Source: Planomicrobium soli (GTDB lineage Bacteria > Bacillota > Bacilli > Bacillales_A > Planococcaceae). From it: 46,509 bases of DNA. The position numbers and the translations under genes were made by a program. A model generated the notes under the pieces. It was given only the letters and a program-made list of their open reading frames with translations, had not been told where the DNA came from and did not search any database. Location of the stretch: positions 1 through 46,509 of the forward strand of contig NZ_PYAT01000019.1 in the NCBI RefSeq assembly GCF_003014655.1. Direction: 5' to 3'. This document shows, piece after piece, positions 1 to 9,400 of this stretch. Position 1 is the first letter of the stretch, and every line of letters starts with the position of its first letter.

Positions 1-12
1 ATCTCCATACAG

Positions 13-66
13 AAAAACACCTCCATAATTGTCGTTGTGACTACATACGACGATGGCGGTGTTTTT
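13..66. terminator. bidirectional intrinsic terminator
   Basis: An imperfect hairpin has A-rich left and T-rich right flanks. The arms begin AAAACACC and end GGTGTTTTTT, with a second paired block ACGAC/GTCGT. It lies just past the stop of the MarR gene and can end that transcript on the minus strand, and also any plus-strand transcript entering from the left edge. Confidence 0.7.
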
Positions 67-122
67 TCCTTGTCTCATTTTATTGGGTCACTCTATTTTT
101 CCAATACGTCTTTTTTATGCTA

Positions 123-566
123 TCAATAAGATAAATCTTTAATCGAGAGCCCCAGCTTTTTCATCAATTCAATCGCCTGGTCTTTTTCTTCGGCCGACAA
201 AGCACTAGTTAATTCGTGCAATTTCTTTTCATGCTCTGGAAATATCTCTGCCATAAACTCTTTCCCTTTGTCGGATATCTCAGCGTAGGTCACCCGACGG
301 TCGGTAGGGCAATTCACACGTTCAATAAATCCCCGTTTTTCCAGTTTGTCGATTACGTATGTAATCGAACCACTAGCCAGTAATATTTTTCCGCCGATTT
401 TTTGAAGGGGCTGTTTTCCTTTATGATATAAAAGTTCCAACACAGCAAATTCAGTAGGGTTGACTCCACTTTCTTGAAAGAAATGGTTGGTCTGTTCGGA
501 AATTGCTTTATGTGCACGCGATAAAACGATAAATAGCTTTAAAGATTGTTTTACTTCTTCATTCAT
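123..566 (-). CDS. MarR-family winged-helix transcriptional regulator (MhqR-like)
   Basis: This is a cytoplasmic DNA-binding regulator of the MarR family, which usually represses nearby or dispersed genes until a ligand or oxidant is sensed. It is about 147 aa, normal for the family. The wHTH core is visible around residues 30-100: NPTEFAVLELLYHKG, then the recognition-helix region ASGSITYVIDKLEKRGF and the wing with the CPTDRR motif. The single Cys next to DRR is seen in several redox- or quinone-responsive MarR proteins. By memory the closest relative is B. subtilis MhqR (quinone response), but that is unverified. I chose the ATG at 566 because an AGAGTGG element lies 5 nt upstream; a GTG three codons earlier would have no spacer. 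It is monocistronic, with a terminator downstream. Confidence 0.9.
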   Translation of the reverse strand: MNEEVKQSLKLFIVLSRAHKAISEQTNHFFQESGVNPTEFAVLELLYHKGKQPLQKIGGKILLASGSITYVIDKLEKRGFIERVNCPTDRRVTYAEISDKGKEFMAEIFPEHEKKLHELTSALSAEEKDQAIELMKKLGLSIKDLSY

Positions 567-659
567 ATTAACCACTCTTTTCCACTTGTTAACCTTTAAT
601 ACTCTAATTATAGACCTTTTTAGCTAAAATGGCACGGTTTAACTCCGCTGTTCCCAATA

Positions 660-2009
660 CTATCCAATAATGACACGCTCTTTTGGATAATGGAAATTTG
701 TAGGATCTGTTTTTCCGCCTATTGTAAAAAGGAAAGAAATCAGTCCAACCCGTCCGATGAACATCAATACCATAATAATCAACTTGCCTGTAACTGATAA
801 GTCACCTGTCAATCCTAAAGACATTCCACATGTACCGAAAGCAGAAGTGATTTCAAACAGGATCTTTACCAAAGAAGCTTGAGGTTCTGTTATCAATAAT
901 GCCATTGTGGCTACAAGCACCATAAAAATCGCCAGTATAATAACTGCAAATGCACGGAAAACGTCAATCAGCTGAATTTCTCGCTTGAAAATCTGAATGG
1001 TATTTTTCCCACGTGCAAAGTTGATCAAAAATAAAATGGCAATGGCAAAAGTCGTCGTCCGTATTCCTCCACCTACAGAACTTGGCGACGCCCCAATGAA
1101 CATCATAGCGCTCAAGAACGTGCTCGTAGCATCACTAAACTGAGTTACATCCAGTGTCACCATACCGCCTGAACGTGCAGAAACCGAATGGAACATAGAG
1201 GCAAAAAGCATTTCATGCCAATTCATCCCTTTGAATGTTTTGGTTGCCTCTAAAGCCCATATACCGAGCGATCCGATCACCAGCAATATCCCAAATGTAC
1301 TAGTAGTAATTTTTGTAAATAACGAAAAACGAAAGTTCTTATTTTTATTGGAAAGAAATTCTTTAGCTTCTATTAACACCGGAAAACCGATGGCTCCTAG
1401 AATGATTAGAATCATCGTTACGATTTGAACAAAATAATCGTTAAAGTAAGGCACGAGCGATTCACCTGTAATATCAAAGCCGCCATTTGTCGTGGCAGAA
1501 ACAGAAGTAAAAATACCTTGGAGCAACGCTTCTCCAAAACTGTCGTAATACTGAGTGAAATAAAGTGTTAAAATAATTGCACCAATTGCTTCAATGACTA
1601 GCAGTATGCTAATAATATTGCGGATCATGCTGACTACTCCGGACAAGTTCAGCTGATTGTGATCCACCATGATCAGCTGCCGCTCTCTAAGTCCAATCCG
1701 TTTCCCGATAAGAAGCCAAAAGAACGTACCAATTGACATGATGCCAATTCCGCCTAATTGTAAAATGAAGATGATTACAATAATTCCATATACCGAATAA
1801 GTTTCGGCGGTATTTACTACGGTCAAGCCTGTCACACTGACAGCACTGACGGCGGTAAAAAGCGTATCAATAAAAGAGACTTCTACTCCAGGCCGATGCA
1901 CATTCGGCAGTCGCAACAGGAGAAAAGAAATAGCGGTAGCTATAAAGTAATACGCTACGATAGCCTGTGCAGGGGTCGCACTGCGGATTTTTTGAAACGT
2001 TTTATTCAT
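660..2009 (-). CDS. Ktr/Trk-type potassium uptake membrane subunit (KtrB/KtrD family)
   Basis: This is an integral membrane K+ translocating subunit of the TrkH/KtrB family, about 449 aa. Four pore-loop repeats are recognisable, each with the conserved filter glycine: VSVTGLTVV, ATTNGGFD, SPSSVGGGIRTTTFA and FGTCGMSLGLT. Many hydrophobic helices lie between them. Ktr channels work with a cytoplasmic RCK subunit (KtrA/KtrC), which is not encoded next to this gene. This resembles the orphan ktrD situation in B. subtilis. The ATG at 2009 is preferred (AAAGGA about 12 nt upstream); an in-frame start at 2048 would add 13 charged residues unlike the family. A terminator separates it from rsgI upstream. 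Confidence 0.9.
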   Translation of the reverse strand: MNKTFQKIRSATPAQAIVAYYFIATAISFLLLRLPNVHRPGVEVSFIDTLFTAVSAVSVTGLTVVNTAETYSVYGIIVIIFILQLGGIGIMSIGTFFWLLIGKRIGLRERQLIMVDHNQLNLSGVVSMIRNIISILLVIEAIGAIILTLYFTQYYDSFGEALLQGIFTSVSATTNGGFDITGESLVPYFNDYFVQIVTMILIILGAIGFPVLIEAKEFLSNKNKNFRFSLFTKITTSTFGILLVIGSLGIWALEATKTFKGMNWHEMLFASMFHSVSARSGGMVTLDVTQFSDATSTFLSAMMFIGASPSSVGGGIRTTTFAIAILFLINFARGKNTIQIFKREIQLIDVFRAFAVIILAIFMVLVATMALLITEPQASLVKILFEITSAFGTCGMSLGLTGDLSVTGKLIIMVLMFIGRVGLISFLFTIGGKTDPTNFHYPKERVIIG

Positions 2010-2067
2010 AATGATCATTATTCCTTTCGGCTCTCGTTCTCTCCTCATTTTAAGAAAAGAATCATTA

Positions 2068-2101
2068 AAAAGAAAGAGATTCGTGAAAATCTCTTTCTTT
2101 T
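2068..2101 (-). terminator. intrinsic terminator of sigI-rsgI
   Basis: Arms AAAAGAAAGAGAT and ATCTCTTTCTTTT form a perfect stem around an 8-nt loop. T-rich flanks lie on both strands. It sits 30 nt past the rsgI stop and before the potassium channel gene. Confidence 0.8.
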
Positions 2102-2131
2102 GTCTTACATCAGTTATTTTCTCCTGATACG

Positions 2132-3382
2132 TTATTCTTTTTTTCCATTGGTTTTTGAATCTTTGTTAGGCTTGTCTTTTGATTTATGTGCTTTTTGAGG
2201 AGGAGATGCCTTTTTCTTCTCACCAGTTTTCTTTTCCTGTTTCGGTTTTTCTTTCTTCGGTTCTTTTGCTTTTAGATCAGATGATTTGTTCTGTTCCTTG
2301 ACGCTTGGTTGTGATGTCTTCTTTTTTTCTTTCGCGTTTGAAGGAGATTGTTTTTTATCCACGGCATTGGGATTGTTGTTCTTTTTCTCATGTGTCCCAG
2401 GTGTTGGTTTTTCTTTTTGTTTGGTTTCTGGAACTCTTTGTTGCTTTTCGCGTTGTTCTTTTCCTTTTTGGTTTTTGTTTAATAAATCAGCCTGGCTCTC
2501 TTTCTTTATCTCTTTCTCTTTCTTTATCTCTTTCTTTATCTCTTTCTCTTTCTTTATCTCTTTCTTTATCTCTTTCTCTTTCTTTATCTCTTTCTCTTTC
2601 TTTATCTCTTTCTTTATCTCTTTCTCTTTCTTTATCTCTTTCTTTATCTCTTTCTCTTTCTTTGCCTCTATTTCTTTCTTCTTTTCTTTTTCTTTCTCTT
2701 TACCTGGTGCTTCAAACTTTTTATCCTTACTTTTTTCTTTATGTGGTTTGCCGCTTTGGATCAATGTGGCATCCGACACTAGCTGGCTGACAGGAATGTT
2801 TTCTTTTACCGATCTTCTCCATTGTCCTTTTGTCGCCTTTTTTAATTGGATCTTCACATGATTGGTTACGGCTATAGACGACACTGACTTTACTGCCGCT
2901 TCCAACGGTATGTCAGCAGTTTCCTCCTCGACCGTAGTAATTGTGATTTCTTCTGTAGAGGTCTTCACAGTAAGCGCAATTATTTTATTCAAAACCTGAT
3001 CTAGCGGCTGATTCTCCCATTTCTCTAGCGTAGAAGCCAATTCTTCGCCGTCTTTATTCAGTCCACGCAAAGATATGGTGTTCCCATTTTCATCGATGCC
3101 AATTTCCACTCCTGGATTGATTTGCACTTGGACATAAGCATATGCTTCTTCAGGAGGTGCAAAGATTGAAAACATCAAGGCAAAAATTGCTAAAGAAGCT
3201 AGAGCTGGAACCCAAATTACTGTTCGAAAGATATTCTTTTTTGCTGTAAGCGGATAAAAATAGCCTTCTTCTCCCACAGCCAGTTCTGTTGCCGGTCGGC
3301 CTTTCACAAACTGTCCATCTGGCAAAATGAAAACGGAGCGGTTATCACCTAATTCTATACAAATCCCTTTTTGCATCTGCAT
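2132..3382 (-). CDS. rsgI: anti-sigma factor RsgI with low-complexity charged tail
   Basis: RsgI is the membrane-bound anti-sigma factor that holds SigI inactive. The 416-aa protein starts with the cytoplasmic RsgI N-terminal domain (residues about 1-55). One transmembrane helix follows around residues 60-80 ([20 protein letters not shown]). Next comes the conserved extracytoplasmic block with [16 protein letters not shown], about residues 85-200. From about residue 210 to the end the protein is Lys/Glu/Gln-rich. It has a 10-residue repeat ([10 protein letters not shown] type) and then a Pro/Lys/Ser-rich tail, probably disordered and exposed to the wall. No carbohydrate-binding domain of the clostridial RsgI type is seen. 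Its ATG overlaps the sigI TGA by one base, implying translational coupling. The repeat is a likely slippage site. Confidence 0.93.
   Translation of the reverse strand: MQMQKGICIELGDNRSVFILPDGQFVKGRPATELAVGEEGYFYPLTAKKNIFRTVIWVPALASLAIFALMFSIFAPPEEAYAYVQVQINPGVEIGIDENGNTISLRGLNKDGEELASTLEKWENQPLDQVLNKIIALTVKTSTEEITITTVEEETADIPLEAAVKSVSSIAVTNHVKIQLKKATKGQWRRSVKENIPVSQLVSDATLIQSGKPHKEKSKDKKFEAPGKEKEKEKKKEIEAKKEKEIKKEIKKEKEIKKEIKKEKEIKKEKEIKKEIKKEKEIKKEIKKEKEIKKESQADLLNKNQKGKEQREKQQRVPETKQKEKPTPGTHEKKNNNPNAVDKKQSPSNAKEKKKTSQPSVKEQNKSSDLKAKEPKKEKPKQEKKTGEKKKASPPQKAHKSKDKPNKDSKTNGKKE
2496..2668 (-). repeat. tandem repeat encoding the KE-rich tail of RsgI
   Basis: Mixed 12-bp (CTTTATCTCTTT on the plus strand) and 18-bp (CTTTATCTCTTTCTCTTT) units alternate to give a roughly 30-bp higher-order period. 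All units are multiples of 3, so gains or losses of units keep the reading frame. The coding strand is almost pure purine (GA-rich). The tract also creates spurious long SL-repeat and FS-repeat open frames on the opposite strand. Confidence 0.9.
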
Positions 3383-4128
3383 CAGTTCAACCGCTCCTTC
3401 AAATAGTCTTTTAAATAATGCAAATCGCTCATTAATAATAAGGCAATTGCAATTATGTATTTTCGGTTCCGTTCAATTGTTTTCCTGGAAACTTTGACCA
3501 GTTGTTCTATATCTTTAATCGGCAGTTTCTTTTTATCAAGTAAATATGTTTTATACTCTTCTGTTTCTGCCACCAACTGAGAAATTTGAACCGCTGTTCT
3601 TCGTGCATCTTCATGCATCGGGGAAGACTGCACTAATTTTTGGAAGGACAAACCGTAGTCCGCAAGCATTTTTTCAAACAGCAGAATCTCTTCGCGTCTT
3701 TTTTCAATTTGCTCTTGAATTCCGAAACGTTTTAGAGTTACTTCATCTACAATTTGGTTGCGTGATTCATCTTCATTATTGCTTCGAAAATCAAAGCTGT
3801 ATTCGTAGCGGCCAGATTCTTTGCGGATAAAGTCAATTGTCCTTCTCCGTATGACCATATGGGCAAATGTCAGGAAAGAGGCATTCTTGTCCTCTTCATA
3901 TTTCTCTATAGCTTCATGGAAAGCCGTCAGTGCAATACTGTATTCATCATCGTGTTCATCGATAAATCGTTTGCATACTTGAGCGGCAGTTTTTTTTACA
4001 AAAGGGGCATAAGAATAAAGCAAATCCTGCATCGCTTCATTGTTTCCATTTTTTGCTTGTATTGCCAGCACTTCAGCGTCTGATTTTTCTCCATGGCCGA
4101 AAACACCGGATAATATCGACAGCAGCAT
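3382..4128 (-). CDS. sigI: RNA polymerase sigma factor SigI
   Basis: SigI is the heat- and cell-envelope-responsive sigma factor kept in check by RsgI. At 248 aa it matches the roughly 250-aa family size. Sigma region 2 is visible (ALTAFHEAIEKYEEDKNASF, then FAHMVIRRRTIDFIRKES). The SigI-specific C-terminal HTH is near residues 200-235 (LPIKDIEQLVKVSRKTIERNRKYI). The ATG at 4128 has AGAGGTG six bases upstream. A GTG at 4137 overlaps that ribosome site and is unlikely. It is first in a two-gene operon with rsgI, stop and start overlapping by one base. In B. subtilis sigI is autoregulated; I could not identify a SigI-type promoter here. Confidence 0.95.
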   Translation of the reverse strand: MLLSILSGVFGHGEKSDAEVLAIQAKNGNNEAMQDLLYSYAPFVKKTAAQVCKRFIDEHDDEYSIALTAFHEAIEKYEEDKNASFLTFAHMVIRRRTIDFIRKESGRYEYSFDFRSNNEDESRNQIVDEVTLKRFGIQEQIEKRREEILLFEKMLADYGLSFQKLVQSSPMHEDARRTAVQISQLVAETEEYKTYLLDKKKLPIKDIEQLVKVSRKTIERNRKYIIAIALLLMSDLHYLKDYLKERLN

Positions 4129-4163
4129 GCTGTTCACCTCTTTTCAACCTGGCATTAATACTG

Positions 4164-4192
4164 ATTGTAACGGCAGAAATTGGAATTGAAAA
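4164..4192 (-). promoter_or_regulatory. possible sigma-A promoter of sigI-rsgI
   Basis: On the minus strand TTTTCA and TACAAT are separated by 17 bp, about 36 bp upstream of the sigI start. The -10 matches 5 of 6 bases and the -35 matches 4 of 6. Assigned by eye. Confidence 0.35.
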
Positions 4193-4280
4193 GAGCTTAT
4201 ATTTTTTTCGGTTCATTACTATATAACTATTCGTATCCTTCGTTTTGTTTTTGTCCGTCTTCCTTAAGAACTAAACAAAT

Positions 4281-4308
4281 AAAAAAGCCTCTCAAAAGAG
4301 ACTTTTTT
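4281..4308. terminator. bidirectional terminator between terC-like gene and sigI
   Basis: An A-rich/T-rich hairpin with CTCT/AGAG core lies immediately after the stop of the TerC-family gene (minus strand). Confidence 0.7.
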
Positions 4309-4310
4309 GG

Positions 4311-5078
4311 TTATACGTTCTCTTCTTTGTTTTGTCTTGCTCCTATGATCGCGCCGATCACAATAATTCCAATCAATACTGTCCAAAAGACAATGGTCCA
4401 AATAGTAGAGTGGGGAAATTCATGGGGAAGAATCCCAACATTTTCATGGGACAACGTCATAACTAACAATTTAACCCCAACCCATCCAACAACGACAAAA
4501 GCGGCTGTTTCAAGTTGTGGGTACCTTTCTAGCAATTGAACAAACTTATGGGCCGCAAAACGCATGATGATAACCCCGATCAATCCGCCTGCTAACATGA
4601 CTATAAATTGTCCTCCGTTAATTCCGCCGATATCAAAACCGCCCAAATGCGGCAAAGTTACCGCTAAAGCGACTGCCGCTAGCATAGAGTCGATAGCGAA
4701 CGCAATATCCGCCAATTCTACTTTTAAGACTGTCATCCAAAAACTCGAACCTTTTTTCGGCGCTTTGACTGAATCAAGCAGATTGTCTTTTTTGCCTTTT
4801 TGCTGCTCCCAGACATTTTTAGCTGAGATGAATAATAAGTAAGCTGCTCCTAATGCTTGGATTTGCCAAATATTAACAAGCAGTGTAATCATGAATAAGG
4901 CTGAAAAGCGAAAAACGAAAGCTCCCATCAAACCATAGAATAACGCTTTTTTCTGCCTGTCTTTTGGTAAATGCTTTACCATAACTGCCATAACAACCGC
5001 ATTATCAGCTGCTAAAAGGCCTTCTAACCCAACTAGCACCAACAAAACCCAAGCGTATTCCAATAATATGGCTTCCAT
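4311..5078 (-). CDS. ykoY: TerC-family membrane protein, probable manganese exporter (YkoY/MeeY-like)
   Basis: This is a polytopic membrane protein of 255 aa in the TerC family. YkoY and YceF of B. subtilis are linked to Mn2+ export and metal loading of secreted enzymes. The two family signatures carry conserved acidic residues: GLEGLLAADNAVV in helix 1 (about residues 17-29) and ELADIAFAIDSMLAAV in the second half (about 124-139). About seven hydrophobic helices are seen. The decisive context is the yybP-ykoY manganese riboswitch in its leader (5107-5234), so expression should rise with Mn2+. The start has AGAAGGAGG a few bases upstream. The gene is monocistronic, with a terminator downstream. 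Tellurite resistance is unlikely to be the true role. Confidence 0.93.
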   Translation of the reverse strand: MEAILLEYAWVLLVLVGLEGLLAADNAVVMAVMVKHLPKDRQKKALFYGLMGAFVFRFSALFMITLLVNIWQIQALGAAYLLFISAKNVWEQQKGKKDNLLDSVKAPKKGSSFWMTVLKVELADIAFAIDSMLAAVALAVTLPHLGGFDIGGINGGQFIVMLAGGLIGVIIMRFAAHKFVQLLERYPQLETAAFVVVGWVGVKLLVMTLSHENVGILPHEFPHSTIWTIVFWTVLIGIIVIGAIIGARQNKEENV

Positions 5079-5106
5079 ACTCCTGCCTCCTTCTAAAATT
5101 CCCCAA

Positions 5107-5234
5107 CAAAAAAGACCTCTGCCTCCTGAGAGGCAAAGGTCTCGCTAAGCAAACAATCTTGCTATCATAACCGATGGCCAAAAGCCATGTCTTGACGACT
5201 ATGAAATAGGTTTCCCTATAGCTACTCCCCTTTG
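5107..5234 (-). ncRNA. yybP-ykoY manganese riboswitch with terminator switch
   Basis: Read on the minus strand, the leader begins with the hallmark AAAGGGGAGTAGC (5234-5222). It continues through GTCGTCAAGACATGG (5200-5186) and ends the aptamer with a GCGAGACCTTTGCC block. It closes with a terminator hairpin: AGACCTTTGCCT (5142-5131) pairing with AGGCAGAGGTCT (5124-5113), followed by six T. The aptamer's last strand overlaps the terminator arm, as in known Mn2+-activated members: ligand binding sequesters it and allows read-through into the TerC gene. Confidence 0.93.
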
Positions 5235-5301
5235 ACTAAACGCCAAAGTTATTGAATTGTAATGTTTGTATACCATCGTTTTTCAACTTCTAAACTTCTT
5301 G

Positions 5302-6381
5302 CTACTGAATGGCCACATGAAGCTTTTTCTCTTTTTTATGGCGTTGGTAAAACGATACCATTTCAGGCATTGTTTCAAGAAAATCCGCACATTGGATGTT
5401 GCTGCCGGAAAGAAGGCGTTCAGCGTTCCGGGTATCAAAAGAAGCTTGCCAAGTTAAATAATCCAATGTCTCCGCTTCGACCCTCAACGCTTTCCGAATC
5501 GGAGACAGGGCCAGCGAAGCTGCAGCAAGTTTGTGGGGAATATGGCTTTTCGGCATTTTCCCCGTCATTTCAAAGACCATGGAGCGATAAACTTCCTCAA
5601 CCGGATGCGGATTGGGATCCGTTAAATGGACTGTCTCTCCTGCCGCCTCCTCTACAGTGCTCAAGTAAATCGAAGCTTCAATAATGTAATCGACCGGAAC
5701 CACGTTGATAAGGGCTTTAGAATGTCCTATATACGGGATTACAGGGAGCTTCCGGAGCCGGTCAATCATATTCAAGAAAAAATAAGGGCCATCGAATTTT
5801 ATTGTCTGTCCTGTCCTAGAATCGCCACGGACAATGCCTGGACGGACAATCGTAACTGGAACCGTTCGTTTTAATTGTTCGACTAACAATTCTGCCTCAA
5901 ACTTTGTTTCTTCATAAAAATTTTTGAACTTCTGTGGCCGCATCAGTTCGTTTTCAAACAACTTGCCTTCGCGGGCTCCTGCGACGTATGCAGTGCTAAA
6001 GTACATATACCGTTCGAGAGTTGGAAGCTTTTTAACAAACTCATTCACATTCCTTGTGCCGTCTACATTAACTTTCCAGGCGATCCCTTTTGGAACTGCT
6101 AAATCGTAAATAGCTGCCAAATGCCAAAAAATTACCTTATTCTCTGTTAGAATGGCCATATCACCATCTTTTAAGCCGAGCCCCTTTTTTGTAATATCCC
6201 CATCAATCAAGCGAATGGGTCTGCTCCCTGTTTCAACTTGAATCCGCGCCGCTTCTTGTTCTGCTTTCCACCTCTCCGATGGAAGAATGATGGCTACAAT
6301 TTCTACATCCTCTGAAACGCATTTTCGAATCAACTGGCTTGCAATAAATCCAGGAAAACCTGTAAAGACGATTGATTTCAT
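5302..6381 (-). CDS. extended short-chain dehydrogenase/reductase (fatty-acyl-reductase-like, NAD_binding_4)
   Basis: This is a cytosolic NAD(P)-dependent oxidoreductase of about 359 aa. A Rossmann motif lies at the N terminus (TGFPGFIASQLI; family TGxxGxx). The extended-SDR catalytic YxxxK (YEETK) follows the strand YFSTAYVAG. The motif TIVRPGIVRGDSRTG is shared with thioester reductase and fatty acyl-CoA reductase (male-sterility type) domains. No carrier domain or second reductase domain is attached, so a lipid-linked substrate is only an inference. The ATG at 6381 is preferred, with AAGGGTG upstream; a GTG at 6390 lies inside that ribosome site. It stands alone, between an efflux pump and the riboswitch-controlled exporter. 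Confidence 0.85.
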   Translation of the reverse strand: MKSIVFTGFPGFIASQLIRKCVSEDVEIVAIILPSERWKAEQEAARIQVETGSRPIRLIDGDITKKGLGLKDGDMAILTENKVIFWHLAAIYDLAVPKGIAWKVNVDGTRNVNEFVKKLPTLERYMYFSTAYVAGAREGKLFENELMRPQKFKNFYEETKFEAELLVEQLKRTVPVTIVRPGIVRGDSRTGQTIKFDGPYFFLNMIDRLRKLPVIPYIGHSKALINVVPVDYIIEASIYLSTVEEAAGETVHLTDPNPHPVEEVYRSMVFEMTGKMPKSHIPHKLAAASLALSPIRKALRVEAETLDYLTWQASFDTRNAERLLSGSNIQCADFLETMPEMVSFYQRHKKEKKLHVAIQ

Positions 6382-6431
6382 CCATTTCACCCTTTTCTTT
6401 CATCATACTAAATTTTTAACAGTTAATCTAA

Positions 6432-6464
6432 AAAAGTTCCGGAATATTCAATTCCGGAACTTTT
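6432..6464. terminator. bidirectional terminator after the RND pump gene
   Basis: A perfect 14-bp stem, AAAAGTTCCGGAAT with ATTCCGGAACTTTT, has a 5-nt loop and lies 2 bases beyond the efflux pump stop. Confidence 0.85.
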
Positions 6465-6465
6465 A

Positions 6466-9400
6466 CTAAGCATGCTTTTTATTCATTTTTCTTGTTTGCC
6501 GATCTAATAAACTATAGACAATCGGCACAACATATAGCGACAAAAATGTTGAGCTTATTAATCCTCCAATAACAGCAATCCCCATCGGCTGATTGATTTC
6601 GGTTCCTTGGCCGATGCCAAGGGCAAGAGGCAAGAGGCCGAGTATCGTCGTCAATGCCGTCATAAGGATAGGCCGCAACCGGTCGCGCACCGAGGTTAAA
6701 ATCGCCTCGTAAGACTGCATGCCGGCGGCTTTTCTTTGATTGATATAATCCACCAGAACGATACCGTTATTGACCACGATCCCTACGAGAACGAGTATAC
6801 CGATGACTGCCGTTATACTGATTGGCGTCTGTGTAACAAACAGGGCAATTGATACTCCGATAACCATCAGAGGCACAGTAAACATGATAACCAACGGATA
6901 CTTGAAAGATTCAAATTGTGCTGCCATGACGATATAGACTAGAACTACTGCCAAAGCGATAGCCATGATCATATCGTTTCTCGCATTGTCCAACAACTCC
7001 CGGTCGCCGCCAAACTTGATCGAAGTATTGTTTTCCAAGTCAAGTTCCTCGATTGCTTTATCCACCTCTTTAGACATTTCTCCAAGTGTGACGCCTGAAT
7101 TATGCTGCAAAGTGAACGCAACACTGTCTGCTTGGTTTGTTCGCTTAATGTCGACCGGGCCTTCTAAAACTTCAATGTCCGCTAATTCTTGAAGTTCAAC
7201 AAACTGTCCAGCAGGAGCCCGCAGTTTTAAGTTCCTCAACTTTTCAACGCTGTCTCTGTCATTCGGATCCAATTCTACAAATACATTTAGTACATCATCA
7301 TTTTCTGTCAACACTTGAGTAGTTAAAACGCCTCTCGTCAAATTGTTGACAGTCTGGGAAATTTGAGCAGGAGGAATTCCATTTTTTGTGGCTGCATCTT
7401 TCCTGACGGCCATCTGAATCTCTTCAATAGTTTCTTCCCGGTCGTTACTCAATTCGGTCACTTCCGGAAGATCGCGAAGAGCAGTACTGATTTTGCCGAC
7501 TGCTTCATCGAGACGAGCCTTGTCTGTATCCGTCACGGTGAAAGATAGCGTATTAGGCGAAGATCCAGCTGCAGTTTGAAGATTGAAGTTTACTTCCGCC
7601 CGCTCTCCTACTTTTTCCAAAACACGCGGCTGAACATCGTCCACAAATTCAAAGACCGACCGTTCGCGCTCTTCAAGCGGAATCAGTTTAATGTATAGTT
7701 CAGCTATATTGGACTGAGAAGTGCCTTGCGCTTGTCCTTGCTGCGTATTTCCAATCAAACTTACAAACACCGAGACATCTTTTTCTTTTTCCAACTCTTC
7801 TTCTATAATATTCACCACTTCATCGGTGGCATTTTGGGATGAACCGTTTTCCAACTCAACTCTAACACTGACAAACCCTTCATCTGTCGCCGGCAGGAAT
7901 TCTGTTCCTACTTGATAAGCGCCAAGGACGCCGAGGGCTAAAAACACCAGGGCAGTCATCAAAACGATAAGGCGATGAGCTAGTGCCCATTTGATGGAAC
8001 GCTGGAAGTTCTTTAATCCTTTAGAACGCCGTTGTCTTGCTTCTATGTTGCCTTTCGGTTTTTTCAATAATTGAGCAGCAAGCATCGGAATGACCGTAAG
8101 CGCGACAGAAAGGCTCGCGAACAAACTAAAAGATATCGTTACAGCAAACTCAAAGAAAATCTCTCCGATCAATCCGGTAATAAACACAACCGGCACGAAA
8201 ACAGCAACAGTCGTCAATGTGGAAGACGTTATGGCACCAGCCACTTCTTTCGTTCCTTCTGAAGCGGCCTGTTTTGGATTCTTGCCCATTGAAAGATGCC
8301 GTTCAATATTTTCTATCACGACAATTGCGTTATCCACCAACATACCGATTCCAAGAGCTAAAGCCCCCAACGTCATAATGTTCAAAGCAAAATCAGCAAA
8401 ATACATAAGCACGAACGTCACGATGACCGAATAAGGAATGGCCACTCCGATAATAATGGGACTCTTTATGCCACGCAAAAAGAAAAAGAGCACAAGCATG
8501 GCAAAAATACCGCCATAAATCAGCGTTTGGCCAATGTTGCCGACTGCAAGCTTCACGTAATCCCCTTGATCGAACAAGACATCCGCTTGCACGCCTTCAA
8601 AACGGTCTTCCTGCAACAATTCATCAAGCTTATCTTGAAAAGCCTGCGACACATCCGCTGTGTTCGCTCCCGATTCCTGTAGAGCTGAGAGCAATACGGC
8701 CGGTGACTCATTGGCCCGTGTTTCGCTGCCGGTCTTCTGCTCCGCTACGGAAACTTCCGCTACATCCCCGATCGTAACATTTTCTCCATCCAAAGGATTT
8801 ACCGTTACCACCAGATCCCGAATATCATCAGCACTTGTCAAAGAGCTAAGAACACGCGTGGTCAATTGACGGCCATCATCGGTTTCAATGGTTTCCCCCG
8901 GCATGGAAATATTATTCGATTGAATCAGCTGGACGATATCCGATTGCTGCAATCCCCGCTTTTCAAGTTCTTCTTGATTTAAAGAAACCTGAATTTCTTC
9001 GATTAAAGAACCTGAAACATTTACACTTGCGACTCCTTCTGTCTGAAGAAGCTCGGTTTCCAATTCTTCTGTCAAGACCCGTACATCTTCTCCTCCTTCT
9101 GGAGCACGTACAGCCAGTTGGATGACAGGAAACTGAGCAGGATCAAATTTAAAAAACTGAGGCTTATTGGAATCGTCAGGAATTATGGTTTGATCTATCC
9201 GTTGCATAATATCCGCTTGTATATCTTCAATATTTGTCGACCAATCAAATTCTAATAAGATAAAATTTGATCCTTCTTCCGAAGAAGACTGTAAGTTGTC
9301 GATTCCTGGAAGTGTGGAAAGGTTTGCTTCTAATGGCTTGGTCACTTTTTCACTTACTTCGGTCGGGCTTGCCCCTGGGTAACTTGTCACTACCACACCA

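Noticed and set aside
2496..2668. CRISPR-like array
   Set aside because: Units are 12 or 18 bp, contiguous, without unique spacers, and lie inside a coding frame.
2286..2861. Long plus-strand frames encoding FSFFIS- and SLSL-repeats
   Set aside because: They are antisense shadows of the rsgI repeat tract. They have no ribosome site and follow the repeat period in every frame.
4311..5078. Tellurium resistance determinant
   Set aside because: The TerC family name is historical. The manganese riboswitch leader and the absence of other ter genes point to metal export.
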